Assembly (NCBI GenBank): GCA_023438245.1
Contig: JAEXRD010000017.1
Coordinates: 1-9,500, forward strand
Direction of reading: 5' to 3'
Source of the DNA: Pseudomonadota bacterium
GTDB taxonomy: Bacteria > Desulfobacterota > Desulfovibrionia > Desulfovibrionales > Desulfovibrionaceae
DNA: 9,500 nucleotides
Under the pieces are notes generated by a model. The model ran no database searches and was not told the DNA's origin. It was given only the letters and a program-made list of their open reading frames with translations. Shown in pieces: positions 1 to 5,796 of the stretch. The position numbers and the translations under genes were made by a program. How positions within the stretch are numbered: position 1 is the stretch's first letter; each line of letters begins with the position of its first letter.

Positions 1-30
1 CGGGGGGGGGGGGGCCGGGGCCCCCCCCCG
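1..30. repeat. Poly-G/poly-C hairpin downstream of flagellin
   Basis: The window opens with a run of 13 G (2-14), then CC, GGGG and a run of 9 C (21-29). Positions 1-10 and 21-30 form a perfect 10-bp stem around a 10-base loop. It lies about 43 bases past the flagellin stop codon, so it could act as a transcript-end hairpin, but no U-tract follows on the minus strand within the window. Long mononucleotide runs are also prone to length change and to sequencing or assembly error, and this one sits at the window edge. The exact length should not be trusted. Confidence 0.5.
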
Positions 31-72
31 CTTCTCTTGATCTGCTGCCGCGGTCTCCCGCGCTTGTTACGG

Positions 73-993
73 CTAGCCGCCGATGAGCTGCATGGCCAGA
101 CGGCCCAGGTTGTTGGCCTGGGAGAGCATGGCCACCGCGGACTGCACCAGGATCTGGGTGCGGGTGAACTCGGTCATCTCGGTGGCCACGTCCACGTCGG
201 AGATCTGCGACTCGGCCGCCTGCGTGTTCTCCGCCTGGATGGAGAGGTTGGTGATGGTGTTGCTCAGGCGGTTCTGCAGGGCGCCCAGGTTGGCGCGGAT
301 CTTGTCCTTGGAGACGATGGCGTTGTCCAGGGCCTTCAGGGCGGCCTGGGCCAGCGCCTGGGTGGAGATGGACTTGCCGGCGTTGGCGGCGGCGCCGGTG
401 CCGGTCTTGCTGGCCGCGCCCATGCCCAGGCCCAGGGCCGAGGCGGTGGAGGTGTTGATGGAGACGTAGTAGTAGTCCTCGGCGCAGTCGTTGCTGGTGC
501 CGAAGTGGACCTTCACCGGACCGCTGGAGGTCAGGCCGTTGCCGTTGTGGGCGCTGTTGGCGCCGGACACGTTGCCGTTGAGCAGGTGAATGCCGTTGAA
601 GTCCGTGGCGTTGGCGATTCGGGTGATTTCCGAAGCCATGGCCTGGTACTCCGAGTCGATGATCAGGCGCTGGTCCGAGCTGTAGGTGCCGGTGCTGGCC
701 TGCATGGCCAGTTCCTTCATGCGGATCAGCTTTTCGTCGATGACGCCCAGCGCGCCGTCGGCGGTCTGAATCATGGAGATGGCGTCGTTGGCGTTGCGCA
801 CGCCCTGGTTCAGGGACGAAATCTCGGCGCGCATGATTTCGCGAACGGCCAGGCCGGCGGCGTCGTCGGCCGCGTTGCCGACGCGAAGTCCCGAGGACAG
901 GCGGCGGGTAGAGGTGGAGAGGGAGCCGTAGGCGTCGCTCAGGTTGCGAGACGCGGTCATGGCCATCATGTTGTGCATGATACTCATCGCCAT
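73..993 (-). CDS. fliC: Flagellin (flagellar filament protein)
   Basis: Structural subunit of the flagellar filament, exported through the flagellar type III apparatus and polymerised outside the cell. The 306-aa product has the conserved N-terminal D0/D1 region (about 1-140), including the LSSGLRVGNAADDAAGLAV segment at 32-50, and the conserved C-terminal D1/D0 region (about 225-306) ending NNLGRLAMQLIGG. The variable middle (about 141-220) is short and Ala/Gly/Ser/Thr-rich, so the surface domain is minimal. It holds a lone Cys170, uncommon in flagellins. There is no cleavable signal peptide, as expected for the family. The ATG at 993 is chosen because GGAGGA (1001-1006) lies 7 bases upstream; the next ATG (987) is spaced worse. 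The gene has its own sigma-28 promoter and a terminator separating it from the upstream gene, so it is probably monocistronic. The symbol is generic; Desulfovibrio genomes often carry several flagellin copies. Confidence 0.96.
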   Translation of the reverse strand: MAMSIMHNMMAMTASRNLSDAYGSLSTSTRRLSSGLRVGNAADDAAGLAVREIMRAEISSLNQGVRNANDAISMIQTADGALGVIDEKLIRMKELAMQASTGTYSSDQRLIIDSEYQAMASEITRIANATDFNGIHLLNGNVSGANSAHNGNGLTSSGPVKVHFGTSNDCAEDYYYVSINTSTASALGLGMGAASKTGTGAAANAGKSISTQALAQAALKALDNAIVSKDKIRANLGALQNRLSNTITNLSIQAENTQAAESQISDVDVATEMTEFTRTQILVQSAVAMLSQANNLGRLAMQLIGG

Positions 994-1000
994 AGTCGTT

Positions 1001-1032
1001 TCCTCCGTGAAAGGTTTTGCGGCATCCTTGCC
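1001..1032 (-). promoter_or_regulatory. Flagellin leader with two candidate CsrA-binding hairpins and the Shine-Dalgarno
   Basis: In the minus-strand mRNA, 1032-1021 reads GGCAAGGAUGCC, which folds as GGCA/UGCC with AGGA in the loop. This fits the CsrA preference for GGA in a hairpin loop, and AAGGAUG matches the core of the SELEX consensus. About 21 bases downstream the Shine-Dalgarno lies in a second small hairpin: UUUC (1012-1009) pairs with GAAA (1002-999) and the loop ACGGAG contains GGA. Paired sites, one over the ribosome site, are how CsrA represses flagellin in Bacillus subtilis. The sequences are seen directly; CsrA binding is inferred. The second stem is only 4 bp and weak. Confidence 0.45.
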
Positions 1033-1095
1033 ATCGGTAGCCCTCGCCTTGGCGGGATTGCCTGCGGGGCTTTTCCGTTTTGTGTTACGCTCACC

Positions 1096-1122
1096 TCATC
1101 GGTGGGGCGGAGGAAAACTTTA
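1096..1122 (-). promoter_or_regulatory. Sigma-28 (FliA) promoter of flagellin
   Basis: On the minus strand the -35 element TAAAGTTT (1122-1115) matches the FliA consensus exactly. An 11-base spacer follows, then ACCGATGA (1103-1096) against the consensus GCCGATAA, 6 of 8 matching. Spacing is exactly that of enterobacterial FliA promoters. Transcription would start near 1089, giving a leader of about 95 bases before the flagellin start codon. It places flagellin in the late class of flagellar genes. Confidence 0.88.
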
Positions 1123-1134
1123 GGAGCCGCACTG

Positions 1135-1171
1135 AAAAAAATGAGCCCGCGCAAAATTTCTTCGCGTCGGG
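1135..1171 (-). terminator. Intrinsic terminator of the phospholipase C-like gene
   Basis: Read on the minus strand, 1171-1146 forms a stem CCCG(A)CGCGAA / UUUGCGCGGG with one bulged A, one G-U pair and a 5-base loop. A CUCA spacer and seven U (1141-1135) follow. It lies about 70 bases past the stop codon of the upstream minus-strand gene and just before the flagellin promoter, so it isolates flagellin transcription. Confidence 0.7.
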
Positions 1172-1237
1172 AGCATTGCGGTATCGGCGAGGCTGATGGT
1201 CGGCCGGAGGGCCGGGCGGAACGGGCCCGCGGTGCGG

Positions 1238-2209
1238 TCAGTCGGCCAGGAGCGGCCTGGGGGCGAAGTGGGCGGCGGAACTGGTGGGAATGGCGGGCAG
1301 GCCCATGTCCAGCGAGGGGCCGGGCGCGGGCTGGGCAAGCCTGCCGGAGCGGATGATCTCCGGGGCCTGGGCGGCGCACCAGTCCGCGGCCTGCCGGGCC
1401 GCGCGCTCCATGAGCCCGGCCAGCGTGGCGCCGTCCTCCCGGCCCGTGGCCGGGTTGCGGTAGGCGATGGTTCCGGAAAGGGCGTCCCGGCGCTCCCAGA
1501 GCTGGGGGGCGTAGAACAGCGCGGCGATCTCGCGGGCCTTGGCGGGCAGCAGGGGCGAGAGGGCATGGGCCGCCGAGGCGAGGCTCTCGCTGCGGCAGAG
1601 GGCCTGCATGGTGCGGTAGGTGGAAAGCGCATCCTTCACCGCCGCCGCGGCCTGGGCCTCGCCCGCGCCGCACAGCCGCGCCAGCAGGGCCGGGGGGCTG
1701 GCCTGGGAGAGCGGCTCCTCCATCGCGTCCACCAGCTCGCCCAGGGACTGCCCGCGCACCGCGTCCGGGCCCCCGGCGGCCACCATGTCCATGAGCGACT
1801 CCAGCGCGCGGTGGCGGCGCACGGCGGCTGTACGCCGGGCGGGGTCGGCGTCGTAGTAGTTGCCGGTGTGATGGTAGACCATGGGGTGCAGCACCGCGTC
1901 GGCGAACACGTGGGAGGCCAGGCCCACGAAAAAGGCCGTGGGCAGCGGGCGGGCCTGGCTGGCGTGCAGGTGTTCGGCCTGGAGGGAGAGCAGGGCGAAG
2001 GTGTCCTGGCCCTCCGCCCCGTGCAGGGCGTGGGGCAGGTGCTTCAGGGTCTCGGGGTGGTCGCCGGTGAGGTAGAACAGCACGTCGTGGTACACGCTGG
2101 CCACCAGCAGGCCCTTGGGGCAGCGGGCCAGCGCCGGGCCGAAGGGCCCGGAGGAGAGCAGCTGCGCCGTGCGGCGCGCCACCATCCAGTGCACGATCTC
2201 TTTGGGCAT
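1238..2209 (-). CDS. Zinc-dependent phospholipase C-like protein
   Basis: A 323-aa protein resembling the zinc-dependent phospholipase C / S1-P1-like helical fold (Pfam Zn_dep_PLPC). Family traits visible: an N-terminal PKEIVHWMV segment with His7 next to Trp8; YHDVLFYL with His41-Asp42; His60 and His63; and the long helix FFVGLASHVFADAVLHPMVY, where His100, Asp104 and His108-Pro109 form the H-x3-D-x3-H metal-ligand pattern. The C-terminal half (about 130-323) is Ala/Arg-rich and not diagnostic. No signal peptide is evident, so if it is an enzyme it is probably intracellular. Substrate unknown: members in environmental bacteria are mostly uncharacterised. The ATG at 2209 is the first usable start; the ATG at 2219 is out of frame. 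Its ribosome site is weak, a G-run (2221-2226) about 11 bases upstream. It is divergent from the kinase-like gene and ends at the terminator at 1135-1171. Family fairly sure, activity not. Confidence 0.78.
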   Translation of the reverse strand: MPKEIVHWMVARRTAQLLSSGPFGPALARCPKGLLVASVYHDVLFYLTGDHPETLKHLPHALHGAEGQDTFALLSLQAEHLHASQARPLPTAFFVGLASHVFADAVLHPMVYHHTGNYYDADPARRTAAVRRHRALESLMDMVAAGGPDAVRGQSLGELVDAMEEPLSQASPPALLARLCGAGEAQAAAAVKDALSTYRTMQALCRSESLASAAHALSPLLPAKAREIAALFYAPQLWERRDALSGTIAYRNPATGREDGATLAGLMERAARQAADWCAAQAPEIIRSGRLAQPAPGPSLDMGLPAIPTSSAAHFAPRPLLAD

Positions 2210-2230
2210 TGGCTTTCATTCCCCCCGGCT

Positions 2231-2242
2231 TTGCGCTATACC
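2231..2242 (+). promoter_or_regulatory. Candidate -10 region for the kinase-like gene
   Basis: GCTATACC with TATACC at 2237-2242 lies about 50 bases before the start codon at 2292 in the divergent spacer. No convincing -35 hexamer is seen 16-18 bases upstream (TTTCAT at 2214-2219 is poor). It is offered because a promoter must lie in this 82-base spacer and this is its best AT-rich hexamer. Confidence 0.3.
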
Positions 2243-2250
2243 CTGGCCAC

Positions 2251-2278
2251 GCCGCCGGGGCAACCAGCCCGGGGCGGC
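2251..2278 (+). other. Leader hairpin before the kinase-like gene
   Basis: GCCGCC (2251-2256) pairs with GGCGGC (2273-2278). Inside, GGGC (2258-2261) pairs with GCCC (2267-2270) around a loop AACCA. The structure ends 3 bases before the AGGAG ribosome site (2282-2286), so it may influence translation. No U-tract follows, which argues against a terminator. It could be an incidental fold in GC-rich DNA. Confidence 0.35.
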
Positions 2279-2291
2279 CACAGGAGCGCAC

Positions 2292-2837
2292 ATGACCCGT
2301 TTCATCCGCGAGAAGTTCGAGGTTGAGGAGCCCGGCAAGGTCCGCGTGCACAGGCAGGACGGCAGCGCCGGTCCGGGCCTGCCCACGTCCGGCCCGCTGT
2401 ATCTGGTGGGGCTGCCGGGCAGCGGCAAGAGCGAACTGGGCCAGCGCCTGGCCGAAAAGCTCGGCGTGCCCTTCCTGGCCCTGCCTGCCCAGGGCGGCCA
2501 GCAGGCCTGGGCCCAGGCCCTGGACGAGGCCCTGGCCCAGGGCGCGCCCGTGGTGGAGGTGCCCCACAAGCTCATGGCCGACGAAGGGTTCCGCCAGCGT
2601 CTGGCCTCCACGGGCCGGGTGCTGTACCTCATGGCCAATGCGGGCGTGCTGGCCGACAGGCTGGCCAAGGCCCGCCAGGGCCAGGACCCCGAGGCCCTGC
2701 GCCAGGGCCTGGTGAACCTCATCGGCACTTTCGAGCCCCTGTTCATGCAGACCCTGCACATGCTGGTGCCTGCGGAGGGCCCCCTGGGCGAGGTGGAGGC
2801 CCTGGCCCTGGAGCGGTTGCGCTTCACCCAGAGATGA
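2292..2837 (+). CDS. Shikimate-kinase-like P-loop protein, substrate residues missing
   Basis: A 181-aa protein, about the size of shikimate kinase, with a perfect Walker A GLPGSGKS (40-47) after a beta strand (PLYLV). The layout resembles AroK: P-loop helix, LGVPF, then VVEVPHKLMADEGFRQRLASTGRVLYLMANAGVLADRL (87-124), which parallels the AroK region from the Gly-rich shikimate loop to the LID. The key residues are absent. The DxD after the P-loop helix reads LALPAQ (63-68), the GGG loop reads VPH (90-92), and the RP of the LID reads QDP (131-133). It may bind ATP or GTP, but shikimate phosphorylation is doubtful. An N-terminal extension of about 35 residues precedes the P-loop. The ATG at 2292 follows AGGAG (2282-2286) by 5 bases; an upstream reading frame exists but lacks a ribosome site. 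thyX starts 45 bases downstream on the same strand. Automatic annotation may call it shikimate kinase or hypothetical. Confidence 0.8.
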   Translation: MTRFIREKFEVEEPGKVRVHRQDGSAGPGLPTSGPLYLVGLPGSGKSELGQRLAEKLGVPFLALPAQGGQQAWAQALDEALAQGAPVVEVPHKLMADEGFRQRLASTGRVLYLMANAGVLADRLAKARQGQDPEALRQGLVNLIGTFEPLFMQTLHMLVPAEGPLGEVEALALERLRFTQR

Positions 2838-2855
2838 TCGCTGGTTTCATCCTTA

Positions 2856-2861
2856 TATAAT
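2856..2861 (+). promoter_or_regulatory. Candidate -10 (TATAAT) in front of thyX
   Basis: A perfect TATAAT lies in the 45-base gap between the kinase-like gene and thyX, within the AT-rich stretch 2845-2862. A transcript from here would start near 2868 and have a leader of about 15 bases. No TTGACA-like -35 is present at 16-18 bases. It could be a secondary promoter, with thyX otherwise read through from the gene upstream. Confidence 0.4.
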
Positions 2862-2882
2862 ACGACAGCCCCCGGAGACCCG

Positions 2883-3617
2883 ATGCCCGTCAAGACGCTG
2901 CGCGTGGAGCTGCTCTCCCGCACCCCGGACGCCCTGGCCCTGATCTACGCCGCCTTCCGCCAATGCTACCACGCCGGGTTCGTGGGCGACATGTGGCCCA
3001 GGCTGCTTTCCGGCGAGGTGGACCGCGAGGTGCAGGCGGACTTCGTGCGCAAGGTGCTGGAAAGCGGCCACGACAGCCCGGTGGAGCACGTGAGCTTCAG
3101 CTTCGCGGTGGAGGGCATCTCGCGGGCCTGCTCGCACCAGCTGGTGCGCCACCGCATCGCCTCCTACTCCCAGCAGAGCCAGCGCTACGTGGACGAGTCG
3201 GACATGGACTACGTGCTGCCCCCGGCCATCGCCCGCATCCCCGAGGCGCGCGAGCGCTTCGAGGCCTTCATGGGCGAGGTGGGCAGCGCCTACCGCGACC
3301 TCAAGGCCATCCTGGACGCCCATGGCCGCAAGGACAAGAGCAAGGAGGACGCGCGCTTCGTGCTGCCGCAGGCCGCCGAGACCAAGGTGGTGGTGACCAT
3401 GAACTGCCGCGCGCTGCTGCATTTCTTCAACCTGCGCTGCTGCCGCCGCGCCCAGTGGGAGATCCGCGCCATGGCCGAGGCCATGCTGGAGCTCTGCAAG
3501 GCGGAGCTGCCCGCCATCTTCGGGGTGGCCGGGGCCAAATGCGAGTCCCTGGGCTACTGCCCGGAGAGCGAGCGCTTCGCCTGCGGGCGCTACCCCACGC
3601 GCACGGCCCAGGGCTGA
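2883..3617 (+). CDS. thyX: Flavin-dependent thymidylate synthase ThyX
   Basis: Makes dTMP from dUMP in the cytoplasm using methylene-tetrahydrofolate as carbon donor and FAD with NADPH as reductant, replacing ThyA. The 244-aa length is normal. The signature RHR-x7-S is present at 89-99 (RHRIASYSQQS, followed by QRY). Other conserved parts are SPVEHVSFSF (65-74) with the FAD-site His69, the ARFVLPQ segment (157-163), and NCRALLHFFNLR (174-185), whose Asn, Arg and His are typical nucleotide and flavin contacts. The start at 2883 follows GGAG (2874-2877) by 5 bases. It follows the kinase-like gene with a 45-base gap and ends at a strong terminator, so it closes that transcription unit. Nothing in it looks damaged. 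No thyA lies in the window. Confidence 0.97.
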   Translation: MPVKTLRVELLSRTPDALALIYAAFRQCYHAGFVGDMWPRLLSGEVDREVQADFVRKVLESGHDSPVEHVSFSFAVEGISRACSHQLVRHRIASYSQQSQRYVDESDMDYVLPPAIARIPEARERFEAFMGEVGSAYRDLKAILDAHGRKDKSKEDARFVLPQAAETKVVVTMNCRALLHFFNLRCCRRAQWEIRAMAEAMLELCKAELPAIFGVAGAKCESLGYCPESERFACGRYPTRTAQG

Positions 3618-3655
3618 TCGCCCGCCATCGCCTGTTTCCCGATGTTTCACGCAGG

Positions 3656-3684
3656 GCCCCCCGAATTTTCGGGGGGCTTTTTTT
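3656..3684 (+). terminator. Intrinsic terminator of thyX
   Basis: GCCCCCCGAA (3656-3665) is perfectly complementary to TTCGGGGGGC (3668-3677), followed at once by seven T (3678-3684). A second run of nine T follows at 3688-3696. It lies 38 bases past the thyX stop codon and is the clearest rho-independent terminator in the window. Confidence 0.93.
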
Positions 3685-3696
3685 ACATTTTTTTTT

Positions 3697-4182
3697 ACCC
3701 ATGCCTGTTCCTTGCGGCAAATCGCCTTGTCCGCGTCACGCCAGCGTTTCTTTCCAGGCACTGCGTACGGTGTGGGAATCGCCCGCCGGACCGCGTCCGG
3801 AGCCTTATGGCTGTCAGGTGAGGCCCCCATTGCGCTGCCGGGGGCACAGCCGGGGGGCGGGGATATGTTTCACAGGAAAAGCAGTGTTCGTGAAAACACC
3901 CGCACGCGAAAATCGAGCTCTGACTTTAAAATTCGTCGAAATTTGAAGATCAGCATGTTGAAAATTATACTCGGCAAATATGGCGGGCAGGCTTGACTCC
4001 CGTGCGAGGCCACGTTCTTCAAGCCCTCCGGGTACGTAGCCAGAGCGGTTTTCTCGTGCGAATTTTGAGTGGAATGACGTGATTTCAGTAGGTTGCGTTG
4101 TAGAGAACAGCGCTGGAACTCGGACCCCTTCCGGCCATCGCCGGGATTGTCCCTGGCCGCGCCGAAGGGTAGACCTCGCCCC
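3697..4182 (+). other. Long non-coding region upstream of the dnaA-like gene
   Basis: About 490 bases with no gene I can support. The first part (3697-3870) is GC-rich and contains an inverted repeat CCGGAC-CGC-GTCCGG (3786-3800) and a GCCCCC/GGGGGC hairpin (3823-3845). From about 3880 to 3985 base composition turns markedly AT-rich, and a near-palindrome AATTCG-T-CGAAATT lies just before and touching the promoter -35. The heptamer CGTGCGA occurs at 4001 and 4055. I find no exact TTATNCACA DnaA box on either strand; the nearest, TGTTTCACA around 3865, is poor. So the region resembles a regulated promoter with a long leader more than a canonical origin. Confidence 0.55.
3943..3971 (+). promoter_or_regulatory. 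Sigma-70-type promoter for the dnaA-like gene
   Basis: TTGAAG (3943-3948) and TATACT (3966-3971) are separated by exactly 17 bases in the AT-rich part of the spacer. They match TTGACA at 4 of 6 positions and TATAAT at 5 of 6. Transcription from about 3978 would give an untranslated leader of about 205 bases, long for a bacterial mRNA and suggestive of leader-level control or a further promoter nearer the gene. Confidence 0.6.
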
Positions 4183-5574
4183 ATGAATGCGGACCTCTGG
4201 CCAAAATTGCTTCTTATTCTCGAAAAGAGCCTGAACCCCGGTCTCTTCACCCTCTGGATCAAGCCTCTCGAGGCCAGTTTCCAGGGCGGGACCCTCAGGC
4301 TCGTGGCCCCCAATGAATTCGTCGCCTCCTGGGTCCGCGACCGCCTGATGGAGGACATCCAGAACGCGGCGGTGCAGGTGGCGGGCAGGCGTCCGGAAAT
4401 CTCCGTGGTGGTGCGCCCTGTGGCGGCGGGCGCGGCGATCCCCCCCGCCCGCGCCGAGGCCCTGCCTTCCGGCGGCGAGGCGCCCCGAACCGGCCAGGAG
4501 CTGCCCGCGGGCACCGGCCGCATGGCCCTGCCCCTGGGCTACGCCCCGGCCCCGCTGCCGGACGCGCGCTGGCGCTTCAGCTTCGAGGACTTCGTGGTCG
4601 GCCCCAGCAACGAGCTGGCCTGCGCCGCGGCCAAGGGCCTGTGCAACGACGCCCTCAGCGCCGACCACCTGTTCCTCTCCGCCGGGCCGGGCCTGGGCAA
4701 GACCCACCTCATGCACTCCATCGGCAGGCTCATGAGCGCGCGCTCCAACAAGAGCCGCCTGAAGGTGGCCTGCCTCTCCGCGGAGGACTTCGCCACCCGG
4801 CTGGTGCTGGCCATCAAGGCCCGCGAGGCCGCGCGGTTCAAAAGCGAATTTCGCGAAAGCGTGGACGTGCTCCTGCTGGAAGACATCCACTTCTTCCAGG
4901 GCAAGGGCAAGCTCCAGGACGAGCTCCTGCTGACCCTCAAGGCGCTCCAGGCGCGCGGCTGCAAGGTGGTGCTCACCAGCTCCTTCCTGCCCCGCGAGCT
5001 CTCCGAGGTGGACCCCCAGCTGCTGTCCTGCTTCGCCTCGGGCTTCATGGCCAGCATCCAGACCCCGGACTACGCCACCCGCGAGCGCATCGTGCTGCAC
5101 AAGGCCCGCGCCCTGCAGGTGCAGGTGCCCGACGACGTCACCGGACTGCTCGCCGAGCGCCTGACCACGGACATCCGCCAGCTGGAGAGCTGCCTGAACA
5201 GCCTGGTGCTCAAGGCCCGGCTGCTCAACCAGCAGATCAGCACCGAGCTGGCCTGGCAGGTGCTGGAGAACTACGCCATCCAGAACCCCAGCCCGGACCT
5301 GGACCGCATCGTGTCCTACGTGTGCCGCACCTACGGCATCGACGAGGTGGAGCTTTTGTCCAAGAGCCGCCGCTCCCAGACCGTGCTGGCGCGCAACACA
5401 GCCTTCTTCCTGGCGCGCAAGCACACCCAGCTTTCGCTGGCCGCCATCGGCGACCGCCTGGGCCGCAAGCACTCCACTGTGCTCAAGGGCATCATCAACG
5501 TGGAGCGCGAGATCAACCGCCAGACGCCCATGGGCCGCCAGCTCATGAGCACTGTGGACCGCCTGGCCTGCTAG
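4183..5574 (+). CDS. dnaA: DnaA-like replication initiator paralog with altered ATPase motifs
   Basis: A 463-aa protein with full DnaA architecture. Domain I (about 1-65) has LWPKLL, FTLWIKPL and PNEFVASWVRDR. A Pro/Ala-rich linker follows (about 78-128), then the AAA+ domain (about 130-345) and a C-terminal DNA-binding domain (about 370-463). Walker A GPGLGKTH is at 168-175 and sensor II Arg332 is kept. Differences from typical DnaA: Walker B reads LLEDIHF (Glu233, usually Asp); sensor I TSDR is TSSF (265-268); box VII DRLxSRF is PQLLSCF (278-284), losing both arginines including the finger; and the signature GRDHTTV is GRKHSTV (427-433). ATP-dependent oligomer activation is therefore doubtful. 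No dnaN, recF or gyrB follows. I recall a second dnaA-like gene in some Desulfovibrio genomes; this may be it rather than the main initiator. The start at 4183 begins domain I correctly, though the ribosome site (AAGGG near 4164) is weak. Confidence 0.88.
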   Translation: MNADLWPKLLLILEKSLNPGLFTLWIKPLEASFQGGTLRLVAPNEFVASWVRDRLMEDIQNAAVQVAGRRPEISVVVRPVAAGAAIPPARAEALPSGGEAPRTGQELPAGTGRMALPLGYAPAPLPDARWRFSFEDFVVGPSNELACAAAKGLCNDALSADHLFLSAGPGLGKTHLMHSIGRLMSARSNKSRLKVACLSAEDFATRLVLAIKAREAARFKSEFRESVDVLLLEDIHFFQGKGKLQDELLLTLKALQARGCKVVLTSSFLPRELSEVDPQLLSCFASGFMASIQTPDYATRERIVLHKARALQVQVPDDVTGLLAERLTTDIRQLESCLNSLVLKARLLNQQISTELAWQVLENYAIQNPSPDLDRIVSYVCRTYGIDEVELLSKSRRSQTVLARNTAFFLARKHTQLSLAAIGDRLGRKHSTVLKGIINVEREINRQTPMGRQLMSTVDRLAC

Positions 5575-5722
5575 GGGGCTGTCCTCCAAAAGCGTCTTTT
5601 GCCCCCTGGACTTCGTCACGAGCCGTTTCGGGTCCAGGGCTGTACCGTCAGAGTACTATCCCTGGCCCCGAAACGGCTCCTTCCTCGCCAGGGAACAAAA
5701 TCCGTCTTTTGGAGACAGCCCC
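5575..5722. repeat. Long imperfect inverted repeat (units A and B) abutting the dnaA stop
   Basis: Unit A (5575-5639) and the reverse complement of unit B (5660-5722) share identical blocks: GGGGCTGTC plus TCCAAAAG at the outer ends, and GAGCCGTTTCGGG plus CCAGGG at the inner ends. The middles diverge, with small indels. The 20-base centre contains GTAC twice. The first base of unit A follows the dnaA-like stop codon directly. As RNA this would form a hairpin of about 148 nt. Ends of the form GGGGCTGTCTCCAAAAG resemble inverted termini of some insertion sequences, so a small non-autonomous element is possible; no target duplication was found. Confidence 0.8.
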
Positions 5723-5736
5723 GGGCCACCCCGGAG

Positions 5737-5796
5737 TATCCAAGGACAGCGTCTTTTGCCCCCAGGACTCCGCCGCGAGCCGCTGCGGGGCCAGGG
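5737..5796 (+). repeat. Third copy (unit C) of the extragenic repeat
   Basis: Positions 5748-5796 align without gaps to 5591-5639 of unit A, with 42 of 49 bases identical (AGCGTCTTTTGCCCCC... to ...CCAGGG). The similarity weakens upstream of 5748. Together with units A and B it gives an array in orientations plus, minus, plus, like the alternating clusters of REP-type elements. Confidence 0.75.

Noticed and set aside
37..1356. Long plus-strand frame opposite flagellin
   Set aside because: It is the mirror of the flagellin gene, its product is Gly/Val/His-rich without a domain, and it has no ribosome site.
984..2759. Long minus-strand open frame of 591 codons
   Set aside because: It crosses the flagellin promoter, two genes and a terminator. 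Its product is low-complexity Pro/Arg/Gly/Ala sequence typical of an antisense frame in GC-rich DNA.
3712..3996. 94-codon plus-strand frame upstream of dnaA
   Set aside because: There is no convincing ribosome site, its composition is not that of a protein, and it overlaps the likely promoter region.
3870..4182. Chromosomal origin next to dnaA
   Set aside because: It is AT-rich and near dnaA, but I found no TTATNCACA boxes and no dnaN or gyrB neighbour, and the protein itself is atypical. Not excluded, but not supported.
5575..5722. Insertion sequence
   Set aside because: The ends look like transposon termini, but at 148 bases there is no room for a transposase and no flanking target duplication was found. 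Kept as a repeat only.
5575..5796. CRISPR array
   Set aside because: The repeats alternate in orientation, diverge from each other and lack regular spacers.
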